64,000 nucleotides of DNA. It comes from Hybos culiciformis (taxonomy: Eukaryota > Arthropoda > Insecta > Diptera > Hybotidae). Positions 44,983 to 56,199 of the stretch are shown one piece after another; the first letter of the stretch is position 1; each line of letters opens with the position of its first letter. The position numbers and the translations under genes were made by a program. Under the pieces are notes generated by a model. The model was not told where the DNA came from. It searched no databases and saw nothing but the letters and a program-made list of their open reading frames with translations. The DNA lies in contig OZ023274.1 in assembly GCA_964007475.1 (NCBI GenBank), forward strand, positions 22,464,043 to 22,528,042, read 5' to 3'.

Positions 44983-46311
44983 CTACACTAATTCAATTTT
45001 AGGCTTTATTATTGTTTTATCTTTTAAATTAATAACCCAACCAGGATTTAATCCATAAAATATTTGTCTAGGATCTTTGCTCTGAATAAACATGTCATAT
45101 TGTGAATCATCTTCAATTTTTGGTAATTTATAACCATATTTTTGTGATAAAACTAATCGTTCTTTACTTATTTCTTCTGGATCAGCTAAATATCCCCGAT
45201 TAGCAGCTGATGTGTAATAATCGATAGCATCTTGTGGTGGTTGCATTCTTCTAGGTATTGGAACGCCTTTTTCAAACCACTTTTTCGGATTAACCAAAAT
45301 TTGTAAACTTTTTGGATCATAATAAGATGTTGTAATAACACCACCATTACGTTCTATAGCTGCGATACACTGTTCTGTCGCATGTTGTATTTCAATAGAG
45401 ATTTTAGCATTAAAATTATCAGCACCTTCATTAGTTAGCTGTAGTCCGAAATGCATTTCATTAGGATTCACGTTAACAACGCCAGTATTACACAAAGTTG
45501 TCAGATCAATAGGTTGGCTAATATCAATTCGATTAGTATCAATTAATAATTGCAATTTCTCCATTGATAATGGGGGATATTGGCGTCTCAAATGATGTCC
45601 CTTGTAGTAGGGTTCGTAAGGGAATCGAGTGTAAAAAGGTGTATTACCTTAAACGAATTAAGAAAGAAGTCAAATATTTCTTTTAATTGATTTAAGATAA
45701 TTTTTGGTAACATAACTACATAATATTCGTATTTATTTCTATGTAAGATAGGTGCAATATAATATTCCGGAAACTTACGGTAGGTACCTATACACTATCT
45801 ATCACTATCCTATACACAAAAACACCATGCCCAAAAATCTACGAAGAGTTCAATTTTCTAGTTCAAGAAAACCAGTCGAGCATGATACGCTATGAACTTT
45901 GAATTTTTAAAATTTTAAATGGTAGGAATAAATTAAAAAAAAAAAAAATTGGGAAGGAAAATTGAATGCTAGAAGGTAAAAATTTACCGAATTTGGAAAT
46001 TCAATTCAGTAAAACTTACCGGTTTCATAACCAAGTCTCATAAAATTTTGGCGTTGACCTGAACCTTTGTTACCAGCACCATGCTTATCACCACCGTGTT
46101 GAGCTCGTCCTCTTTTATCCTAAAATTAATTTTTATAAATTAAAATTAAAGTTCTCTTCTAAAATTTTGTTGGAACTTTTTTTTTATCAAATTTTTAGCT
46201 CACATTTTGTTTTGATTGGGGATTCGGTCGAATATTACCAATTTGAACTCTAGGTAATGTTCGAAGCATTTTTAATGCTTTCTCAGCCGATTGTTTAACA
46301 TTATTTGTCAT
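44983..46311 (-). CDS. mRpL15: Mitochondrial large ribosomal subunit protein uL15m
   Basis: Component of the mitoribosome large subunit, needed for mitochondrial translation. Three exons in transcript order, 46204-46311, 46020-46119 and 44983-45647, join in phase to 290 residues, near the insect norm (about 280-300). The protein starts MTNNVKQSAEKALKMLRTLP. The L15 signature Gly/Arg/His-rich loop follows across the exon 2 boundary (DKRGRAQHGGDKHGAGNKG, SGQRQNFMRLGYETG). Next come TPFYTRFPYEPYYKGHHLRR, the L15 core (VVNVNP, GADNFNAKISIEIQHATEQCIAAIERNGGVITT) and the metazoan mitochondrial C-terminal extension with PRRMQPPQDAIDYYT. An AATAAA lies 25-30 bases past the stop. Upstream DNA to the byn region is divergent. 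No anomalies. Confidence 0.95.
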
Positions 46312-47000
46312 TGCTTCTTTTTTTCTAAGAATAAAAAAAAATAAATATTTAATTTAAATTTAAAAATTAAAATTTTATTACAATTTCAAATCAAGTCAAA
46401 GTCAATTCACATTCACAAAAATATTAATATCAGCTGGTGTGGTTCAAAACAAATGAAAGAAGAATTATTTTCAGTTCATTGAGTTTTGTGCAACGCCATC
46501 TGTAAATAAATAGAAAGGTAGTATTTTGTTTTTAACATTTTGAAAATGGAAGCTTCTTTTTTTAATACAAGAAATATATAGGTATACCTACATTATATTA
46601 TTTTATTACCGTATTTTTAGTGAAAAAATCAAATAATGCTATTTTGTCGCTTCAAATAAATAATAATCAATTCCATCTTATTAATAATTACAATTTATAA
46701 TTAATGCATGTTATCTTTTGAATATTAGGACGTCCATTTAATATCAATAAAAAGTATTATTTCATCTTCAAAAAATTGTACCTATATATCTTAACTGGGG
46801 AATGAGACTATACGGCAAAAAGAAGATTTATTATGATGATTTATAATTGGTCGAAATAAAAGCGATAAATGTTATAGCGATAGAGTTGCAACACCTACAG
46901 TGTTCTCTATAACCTTCTTGATCAGAAAAATATATATTTAATTCTTTTAGTTTTAGTTTTATTTAATCAATGAAAATAGTATTATTTTATTTTTATTATG

Positions 47001-47003
<3 letters not shown>

Positions 47004-47066
<63 letters not shown>

Positions 47067-47087
47067 GTATATATATATATATGTATA
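47004..47087. repeat. (TA)n microsatellite
   Basis: About 80 bases of alternating TA with a few GTATATG interruptions. The open frame across it (Ile/Tyr repeats) is meaningless. Confidence 0.9.
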
Positions 47088-47418
47088 TTCTATTATTTTC
47101 GGTGCAAAGCAATGTTGAAATGGTATTAATTAAATCTATTTGTCTAAGACAACTTTCTAAGTAGATAACTAATTGAAAGAACCCATTTATAATTAGGTAG
47201 GTATGTATACTTATTATTTTACGACTATATGATAGACTGACTTGGAGACGAAGAAAAGATTACCAGTTTTAATTATGGCTAATAATACAAATAATTAAGC
47301 ATAGAATAAAAGAATTATTACTAAATCGGTTGTCGGTTGTCTTGATGTTAATTATTTCAAACATTTCTAAACATTTTTCTTTTCTTAATAATCCAATTCT
47401 AACATAAGTAAAAAAGTG

Positions 47419-47733
47419 CCCAGCTAGCACAATCGCAATAGATTACTGAAAAATCCATTACTAATATATTTCCAAAATACATTCAAAACTCATTCCTTAA
47501 ATGCATTATCCAAAATAGATTCAAAACTGATTATTTAAATGTATTCAGAAATACATTTCTTAAATACGTTCTCAATACCTTTTCGAAATGTATTTTGTGA
47601 TTCATTTGCCGTAACCATTTTTAAGGGTAGATATATTCTACAGGCGGACATTGTAATGTACAACAGTAATGCAGTCAAGTATCACGTTCAATGTATTTTG
47701 AATTGATTCAAAATGCATTCAGTGCTAGCTGGG
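47419..47733. mobile_element. TIR element, CCCAGCTAGCAC family, short copy
   Basis: Perfect ends CCCAGCTAGCAC ... GTGCTAGCTGGG, flanked by TG on both sides. The reverse complement aligns with both ends of the element at 6798-7891, including TGTCCGCCTGTAGAATATAT and AAAAATGGTTACGGCAAATG. It lacks that copy's interior and one of its subterminal blocks. A nonautonomous MITE of 315 bp. Confidence 0.85.
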
Positions 47734-47859
47734 TGTAATTATATAAAAATTGAAATAAACAACATTGTTTGACATAAAATTTTTAACTTGAAATGCTACT
47801 ACTTAAATTTTTTTAAAACGCGGAGTGCTCTCCCGAAGGGGAGTGATAAGAAAACTCGA

Positions 47860-48298
47860 AAAAAAAAATATATCGAATAAAAACACCTCGAAAAAAAAAC
47901 CTCGAAAAACAAAACTCGAAAAAAAAAACCTCGAAAAAAAAAACCTCGAAAGAAATAAAAAAAATTCAAAAAAAAACCTCGCCGTGGTTCGCTGAAAAAA
48001 AAAAAAAAAGTTCGAGGTTTTTTCATTTCGAGGTTTTTTTTTTCGAGGTTTTTTTTTTTCGAAGTTTTTATTTTCGAGGTTTTTTTTTTGGAGGTTTTTT
48101 TTTTGGAGGTTTTTTTTTTGGAAGTTTTTTTTTTTGAGGTTTTTTTTTTGGAGTTAGAACCCCAACTTTTTTTTCGAAGTTTTTATTTTCGAGGTTTTTT
48201 TTTTGGATGTTTTTTTTTTGGAGGTTTTTTTTTTGGAGGTTTTTTTTTGGAAGTTTTTTTTTTTGAGGTTTTTTTTTTGGAGGTAGAACCCCAGACCC
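47860..48298. repeat. CCTCGAAAAAAAA / TTTTTTTCGAGG simple-repeat palindrome
   Basis: The left half (to about 48005) is imperfect CTCGAAAAAAAAC units and the right half is TTTTTTTCGAGG and TTTTTTTGGAGG units, so the two halves are complementary. In the right half a block of about 116 bp, starting TCGAAGTTTTTATTTTCGAGG-like at 48059 and 48175, is tandemly doubled and each copy ends in TAGAACCCCA. Poly-Lys and poly-Phe open frames here are artefacts. The hAT element at 48307 inserted at its right edge. Confidence 0.8.
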
Positions 48299-48306
48299 CT
48301 CCCGAA

Positions 48307-49266
48307 CAGTGGCGTAGCTACCATATAGCAAGAGTAAGCAAGGCATAGGGGCCCTCTAATCTTAGGGGCCCCCTTGTAATACAGTTTTTTTTTTAATCGA
48401 TTCAGACCAAGCTTTAACCTTGCGAAACTATCTGAAATAAATACTATGTTTGAGTCAAAACGCTTGCGAATATCTAAATGTCATTTTGATGAATTAGTTT
48501 CTGATTATAGATTTAAAAACAGATATCATCATTTCAAAGTTAATGTTTATTATTACGTTTTGGATAAAATAACTGCCCAAATTAACCAGAGATTTATAGG
48601 GATGAGAACTATAACAAACTTGTTTAATTTTTTAGTACCAAAAAACATTATTAAGTTACCGGAAAGAGAAATATTAAAAAAATGTGACAATTTTTCAAAA
48701 AAATATTCTAAAATTATATCTGACCAATTCTCTTATCAGTACATACCATACAAGTAATTTCTCTCTTAAAAAAAGATTTGACTGCTACAATGTCTATTAC
48801 AATTTTCAACTTTACTTCTGGAAAAATATGGTTGTTTGGAGAGTGAGTTTTCAAAAGTATATTTATTATTTCTTACTCTACCAGTCACAGTTGCTAGTGT
48901 GGAAAGAACATTCAGAAAATTAAAAATCTAAAAAGAGTACAAAAGAAATTCTATCGGCCAAGGTAGACTACGTGATCTGTCGTTAATATGTATTGAGCAC
49001 AAAGAAGCTGCCAAAATGGAAATAAATGATCTTATTAACGATTTTGCAAGTGCAAAAGCTAGAAAAAAGAAATTTTAATTTACTTATTTAATATACTCAT
49101 TATTATTATTATTATTTATTATTATTATTATTACTACTTTTATAATATAGGTATTATAAAAATTATAAAGAATTTTTTTGTTTTTCTTAAATACTTTTTA
49201 CATTTTTTCACAGGGGCCCTTCCATCATTGTGGCATAAGGGCCTAAAATTTCTAGCTACGCCACTG
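48307..49266 (+). mobile_element. hAT transposon, internally deleted, perfect TSD
   Basis: 960 bp. The 14-bp inverted ends CAGTGGCGTAGCTA ... TAGCTACGCCACTG are perfect, flanked by the 8-bp duplication CTCCCGAA (48299-48306 and 49267-49274). Subterminal GGGGCCC boxes are present on both sides. Inside, 48446-48757 encodes a middle transposase part (HFKVNVYYYVLDKITAQINQ, FNFLVPKNII). After a gap, about 48850-49078 encodes the C-terminal dimerisation region (TLPVTVASVERTFRKLK ... RLRDLSLICIEHKEA ... NDLINDFASAKARKKKF), in one frame broken by a single TAA after KLKI. The N-terminal zinc finger and most of the catalytic core are missing. It cannot move alone. The intact ends suggest a fairly recent insertion. 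Confidence 0.92.
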
Positions 49267-49279
49267 CTCCCGAAGCCCT

Positions 49280-51030
49280 TCATTTTTATTAAGTTTGTAA
49301 ATTTTCTTTAAAGTATTGAGAAATGAAGTTCTTAAATAAAAAAATAAAATCCAAAATCATTGGTTTCTTTAAATTGAAGCTTTATTTATGCTTGTATGTA
49401 CTAATATTGTTTTATAAACATTTTTAAATGCACTGTATTTGATGCTCCAGTTAATTAATAGTGTTAATAAAAATTAATTTCATTTATATTTCATAATAAT
49501 AGTAAAACGAATTTCGTTTTTCAATTTCAATGTTTAACACTGTTTTTTTTACCATGTTTGATTCAAAAAAAAATTTATAACTTTTATTATTTTTTTTTTT
49601 ATTATAAATCCATACTATTTGACTGCTTTGTTCAGACTATCTTGTTAGTATAAAATCAAACTAAAGCGTACAAGTGCTGTCCAGCTTCTGCTGAAATTCA
49701 TTGAATTCACTAGAACTTAAAAATTTATTACTTTTTTTTGTGTGCAAACATTGTAAAAATTGACTACTTTTTGAATATGAAAAAAAAGCGGTGTCTTATT
49801 AAAAATTTAGTATTTACAGAAATAATAAAAATAAAAGACCATACAATAGATTTTTGTTTCTATTTATACAATTAAATTAGTCAAAATTTCCAAGAAATGT
49901 ATGGGGAATAAAAATGATTTAAGTTTTGAGCTTACACAGTATTCTACTGCTACTCTATCAAAATCTTTCAGTTCTATTTTTAGAAACTCAAAGTTCGTAG
50001 TAATTTAATTGTAATATTTTCGTACCCAAGAAATCTTTAAATATTTTTGACGATATCCCTCACATTGTTCATAAGTTTTATGACTTAATTGTTTTTTTTA
50101 CTTGAGCTTTTATTGGTTTAATTTTAAACATTTAATAGTCTAATAAATGAATTTAATTTTTCTATACACTCGTATATCCACTTTTATATCCAATATTTTA
50201 TACATATAATCCATCCACTCGTAAAATCTTATTGTTTTTTCGGAATTTTTTATAAACTTATAAAAAGGATCACAATATCGACACAATATCGAATGTTCAA
50301 TTGTGTTATTTAGTAATTATTTTTATTATAATAATTTATCTTCATAGTTAAAGAAAAAAAAAATTAAAAATAAAAATAATGCCGTTTGTTTTACCAGTTT
50401 TAAAGATTACTTCTACTTTAATTTATGTTATCCAAGCAGAATTCATTGCTTTCTGAAGAATTATTATATTTTTTTAAATAATGGTTGATTACATACAATT
50501 TAAAGAGCCTAAATAAACAAAAAATTAAAAAGGTATATTCAAACTTCATTAATTATTTATTTTTATTTTTATTTTAAGAACAGACTGATTCAAATCTAAA
50601 GTAAAATGATACAAATACCTCGAAACTTTAAACTTAAAATATATATTATGAAAATATAATGTATCTCAAAAGAGGTGTGTCAATATTAGTTTAAAGAGAG
50701 CGGTCAAAAAATTATTGATGGCTGATTATAAAAAATAAAAATAAAATAAAAAAAATAAAAATAAATAAGGGAAAACAAATAAAGATTCAAATCAATATTA
50801 ATAAGAAAAGCGAGATAGAAATAGAAAAAGGTGGGAACAAATTATACAAATAAACAAACAAATTGAAAATAATATAAGAATTATGAAATATTGTAAAATC
50901 CAATTTTCATTTCTTTTGTAATTTTTAGTAATAAATTTATCTTTGAACATGTTTTTTAGATGACTTTAATAAGGTCAGAAATATAAGATATCCTATTTAT
51001 AGTTTAAAAGAATACTAACTGCTGTGGAAA
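49280..51030. other. Intergenic, nothing identified
   Basis: A/T-rich sequence between the hAT element and a 15-bp tandem repeat. No exon, RNA gene or element was recognised. Confidence 0.5.
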
Positions 51031-51038
51031 AAATACTA

Positions 51039-51098
51039 TGTATCTCAGAATACTGTATCTCAGAATACTGTATCTCAGAATACTGTATCGCAAAATAC
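51039..51098. repeat. 15-bp tandem repeat, four units
   Basis: TGTATCTCAGAATAC occurs three times in direct succession, followed by the variant TGTATCGCAAAATAC. Similar decayed phrases (GAACAAAATATTGTA, ACTGTACTTAAAAATGTC twice) continue to about 51230, so the whole 190-bp stretch may be one degenerate satellite or transposon end. Confidence 0.85.
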
Positions 51099-51530
51099 TA
51101 TGTGAAAAATTTCTCTATGGACAAAATAGTGTATGAACAAAATATTGTACGGTTCAAATATACTGTGTAGAAAATTCTGTACTTAAAAATGTCTCACTGT
51201 ACTTAAAAATGTCGAACAAGGATTTGGTGCGAACGCATTGTTTTTAATGTAGTATTTTCAGTATAAAATGTAACAGTATTTTGTTTTATAATAATATGAC
51301 TTCATTTCTTATTTATTTGACTTAATTATTAAATTATAACAGAGCAAATCTAACAAAGAAAAAAGGAATAAAAAACTAAAGAAACGGATTGTTTAAAAGG
51401 AGAAGTCTACAAATATCTGACAGTGAAATAATGTTTAAAATATAAAAGTTAAAAAATATGATAATGTAGGTATAGACAATATAAGATATAAAGATATAAA
51501 ATATATGTTAACGAATAAAAGGCACCCTTG

Positions 51531-54500
51531 AAAACGAAAGACTTAAGACACGAACTTTGTAAATAAATTATATTACAAAAAATTCTGAAAAAATATATAC
51601 TGTATATATTTATATGTTCATCTTTTATATTTATACGTTCATGAAATAACTTTTTATCTGATTTTTTAATCAACGAAACGTTCGATAAATATTTATTCTT
51701 GAAAACAAAAAATCGTAGTTTAAAACATTTTTATATTGTTTAAACAAAAAAAAAAATCTAAATAAATTAATATTATAAATATTTTAACCCTTTTTTCTTT
51801 TGCATTAAATCACACTGCATACATATAAATGAATGTTTTATGAAATCTTGACCAGATATTTATGAATTTTATTTCAAACAAAAAAAAAATATTTTTTTGA
51901 CATTCTAGTGTGAACTAGGATCGCGTAAAAAGATCATTTAGCGCATTAATAAAAACTTTGTCTTTTTATTTAACATTTAATTAAGAGTGGGTGATTAGTA
52001 AAAAAAAAATAATAAAACGAAAATATATATATCTATAAAAAAAGAAAATTATAGTGTTAACGAAAATTTCGCATTTAATTGCATTGTACACAAAAAATAT
52101 CGCGTAAATTGATGTAATAATAAATAAAAGTGACAGGAAGTTGATAAACAAAAATATTGAATTTAAATGAAAAAATAGAATAACATCTTTTCTGGAGTTT
52201 GAGAGCATTTTTGTTAGGCAGAAGAAAAAAATTGCGAGATGAATAGTTGAAATGTATTGGAACATTTTTCTAATTGTTATTTTGTCAAATAATTTAATTT
52301 CAAGTGAAAAAAAATATTCTAAAATAATTAAGCCACATGATGAACTGAACACGAAAATTTTAGGATTTTTTGTAGAAAAAAAAATACATATTAAATATGG
52401 ACTAGAACCTTGAAAAATGGCTCGCTAAGTCTGGCGCTAGTTATCTAACACTTCTAGTATTTTTGATACTAAATTTTTTTTTTAAATTATAATGGAATTT
52501 TTGTACCTTTATACTTGTGGTCTATTTTGTTGTTTTTCACAAATTTTCGATATGGATGAAAAAGTCTTGTGAAACTTTATAATATTGAGGGAGAATAATT
52601 TGGGGAATTTCTTATAGTTATTATCTGAACATTATGAACAATTTTTATTTATATTGTATAATGGACATTTTTTATTTTAAAAAATTATTAAAAGTAAAAC
52701 TTGGGAATAATTGTATTAATATACCAGGAAATAATTGTATCCTATGATAATTTTATAATTCCGAACAAGTTAAAATTAAAAGGACAAACAAAATCAGAAA
52801 ATTATTTATATAATACAATGTGTACAAAAAAAATAAGGATTCGTTGACTTCTTAAAAACTGTATTGCAACTAATTAATATTATCAAAATAAAATTAATGT
52901 TGAAAATTTTCTGATTTTGTTTTGCTCTTTAACAATTTATTTGCATTATATTGTCAATTATTTCTCTATAAGGATTTCTTAAAATAGGCAGTGTCAGCCG
53001 TATAGTTTACAATGTTGTTATGAAGTTGCATATTCACAGCTTCAATATTTTTAACTAGGCTTGTACTAGATCAATAATGATAATTTATTTTTATTTTCAA
53101 AATTTTAAAAATTTACCCATTTATAAACAAATAATATTTTGAGTTAAAGACTAGGAGGTGAAAAAAAAATAAAAATAATAGTACGGTAAATTTTAAGAAT
53201 TTTGTGCGTTTTTTGTCATACAAGTGTGAGAAACGGAAGTTATATTATCCTCATAACAGTTGAAAAATTTTAAACTAAACAAAAAAAAATGCTACTCGCA
53301 GGTTTTTTTTTCTTTTAGTAGTAAAAACTTTTTTTTTTTTTATTATTTAAATAAATCATTTGACAAACGTATACTAATTAATTAGAGTTTATCTAAAACA
53401 TTTAATACCTGATTATTATTTAACAAAAAAAAGAAGACTGTTAAATTGTTATTTTTTTTAGATTCAATTTATTATAGGATTCACTTTTCCGCCACTTCTA
53501 GTTGAAACTCAAAAGAAGTGATAAATCTTATAAATGTTAATGTGTTAATAATAAATCGATAATTTTTAACAATAATAAATAAAAAAAAAAATACTTTTAT
53601 TATTTTAACAATAATAAACAAAAACTTTATTTGTACAGGCAGTTATTTTACTTAGAGTTATAACTCTTTTTGTCACGTCATAATTATTTTAAATATTAAT
53701 AACATTAAAAACAAATAAAATTGAGAAGTAATTCAAATTAAATAATAATTTTTTGTTTTTTAATATTATTGGAATCATAATCATGCGTAAGTATTTGCGA
53801 ATTTGAATTAATTTAATCCTGTTGTTTGTAACATTTCTTTAAACTTCTTTTATCGTTTTCATAATAAAAAATTGTTAAATGTTGTTTGTTTACATTATTT
53901 ATATATTCCAAATTATGGAAAAGAATATAAATAGTATTTAAAGTGAGTCATAAAACTTGACAACTAGAATTAACAATGGAATTTAACATTATTCTTGGAA
54001 TGAGTGTCATAATAAAAAGTTTTCCAAGAAAACAAAAGACTTGAGAGGTGAACTTTATGAACATTTAATTTTTAAATAAATTTACCATTTATAAAGAAGT
54101 TAGTAATTTGAATTAAAGAGAAAATATATAATGTAAGCTTAACAATTGTGCTGGAGCTTTGTTTCTTTCAGCAAAATTCCCTTGTTAGGAGATACTAAAA
54201 ATAAAAATAATAAAAAATTATAAGCGAACCAATGAGCTTTCGAGCTTGGCAACCATAAGAATTAAGAATACTAAATTAAGTGGATTTTAAGAAAATATAT
54301 GCACTTGTTATTAACATTTCAGTTTCAGGATAGATATTATTATAAATCAAATTTCATCTACATACGAAATATTATGTTAAATCTGTTGTATTAAAATCAT
54401 AATTTTATCAGATTCTTCAAAATACTTGATTATTTAAACAATATATATAATATATAAAAGTAAAGCTGGTTTAATATATTTTAATACTTCATAATTATTA

Positions 54501-56135
54501 ATTAAAGTTATTTAATAACAAAACAAAAATTACTTCTGAATAAAATATTTTTTGTATCAAATTTAATTTATATGTATTCAGTCTGAGTACAAATAACTTA
54601 AAAAAAGAGTTAAATTAGAAAACTTCATCAGCATTTTAATTACAACATAACTATCTACATACGTAAGTTAAAAATAAAACGAATACAAAATTATTTGTAT
54701 ATTATAAGATTACAATTTTTTGAAAAATAGTATATAAGTTTTCTGTTGAAACTTATTGTATTTTAATTAATTTTATAATATACACCAACTTCTCCATGAT
54801 AAATAAACAAAAGACTTGAAGAACAAACTTTTACTAAACTTTTTAAAGAATTTGAACAATATTATTACATTATATGATAATTTATAACAAGTTTTCAACT
54901 CTAAATATATATTTATTTTAATTTTTGGGAATTAAATTCATATGATTTGATATTTTGGTCATATTTTTTAATGATTTTGAAATATTTCTTTCAATTTCTT
55001 GGGCTTTCATAATCAATTAAGCTTTGTAATATCTCATGAAAAATAAATAAATTGAATTTATTTGTTAACCATTTTGTGTATTAATTTTTGTATTTTTCGA
55101 AATAGAATCGTGGTTTATTCATTATTTAAAAAAAGAAAAAAAAAAAAAAAACAGAAATAAATTATTTAAAGCTTTTCTTATAAATATGAACATCTAAACA
55201 ATATTATTATTTTCATTTTTTATTTTTTTTTTTAAATAAAAATATAAAGAAATAATCAGTTTCTGCTGAATTTTTAATGAATAAAAAAAAATATTTTAAA
55301 TTTTATTTACTTTTATATGCCATTAAATCATTCCATTTCGTGATCAAAATGTTTACTTAAGTAAAGTAAATACATTTCATTGGAATATTTTTTTTTTTAT
55401 TTTAAATTTTAATATTTGTCTACATCATATGTACAACAAAGTCATGTATGTAGTAAAAATTAAATAAAATATATTATTTGATTTTAATATTTTTGTAATC
55501 CATTTTTATTTTCTCAAAAAGAAAAAAAAAAAAACAAACGTGTCAATGCGAAACTCTTATATTGGTTTTTTTAAAAAGAATTCTGCGAAAATTAGTATTT
55601 TTCCTTTGATTAATCAGATCTGTGATGATGATTATTGCGAAGCTTTTGACAAATAGACTACCAATTGGGTGGTAAGAAAATTTTATGAAAATATTAATCA
55701 TAGAAAAGAAAAAACAAAAAAAGAATTTTCTGAAAAGCAATATTCTGAATAAATTAAACTGGAATAAAACTAGATAACAAAATCTAAAAATATGAATACA
55801 AAAGACTTAAGGTACAAACTTTACTATAAAAACAAAACTTCAATTTGAAACTCATCTTAAAATTCTTATTTCGAACAAAATAAATTACACTTAAATAATT
55901 TTTTTATTTTATAATATTATATAATATTATATATTATTTTTATATTATTGTAATGATGTATTCAAGAAATTGAATTCAGTGATGTAAGAAAAGAAAACAT
56001 TAATAAAAAACTGGTATGAATTTTTTAAATGAATTAAACTGAAATGAAATAAGATAAAAAAAATTAAATCATTAATAAAAGCATGAAGTTTTCATACTAT
56101 GAAAACAAAAGACTTAAGACACAAACTTTGTAAAA
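51531..56135 (+). repeat. Five spaced copies of a ~30-bp motif upstream of byn
   Basis: Copies at 51531-51564, 54029-54060, 54803-54834, 55795-55828 and 56102-56135, all in the same orientation, share AAAACAAAAGACTT, then (A/G)AG, a variable triplet and A(C/A)(A/G)AACTTT. The last two sit in a longer duplicated block (55745-55880 and 56030-56190, both with AATTAAACTG upstream and AAAATTCTTA or AGAATTCTTA downstream). The rest of the interval shows no obvious similarity. Copy 5 is immediately preceded by GTTTTCATACTATGAAAAC, a small hairpin at 56088-56106. The span is 3.8-8.4 kb upstream of the byn start codon. It could be an ancient decayed tandem array, a recurring regulatory motif, or parts of a non-coding transcript. 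The repeated motif is seen; its role is unknown. Confidence 0.6.
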
Positions 56136-56199
56136 GCAAAGAAATTAAATTTTCACTGAAACAGGAACTTATATTAGAATTCTTAATTTTTTTTATAAA

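Noticed and set aside
46970..47164. ORF with Ile-Tyr repeats
   Set aside because: Translation of a TA microsatellite.
47799..48348. Lys-rich and Phe-rich ORFs on both strands
   Set aside because: Translation of the CTCGAAAAAAAA simple repeat, in both directions.
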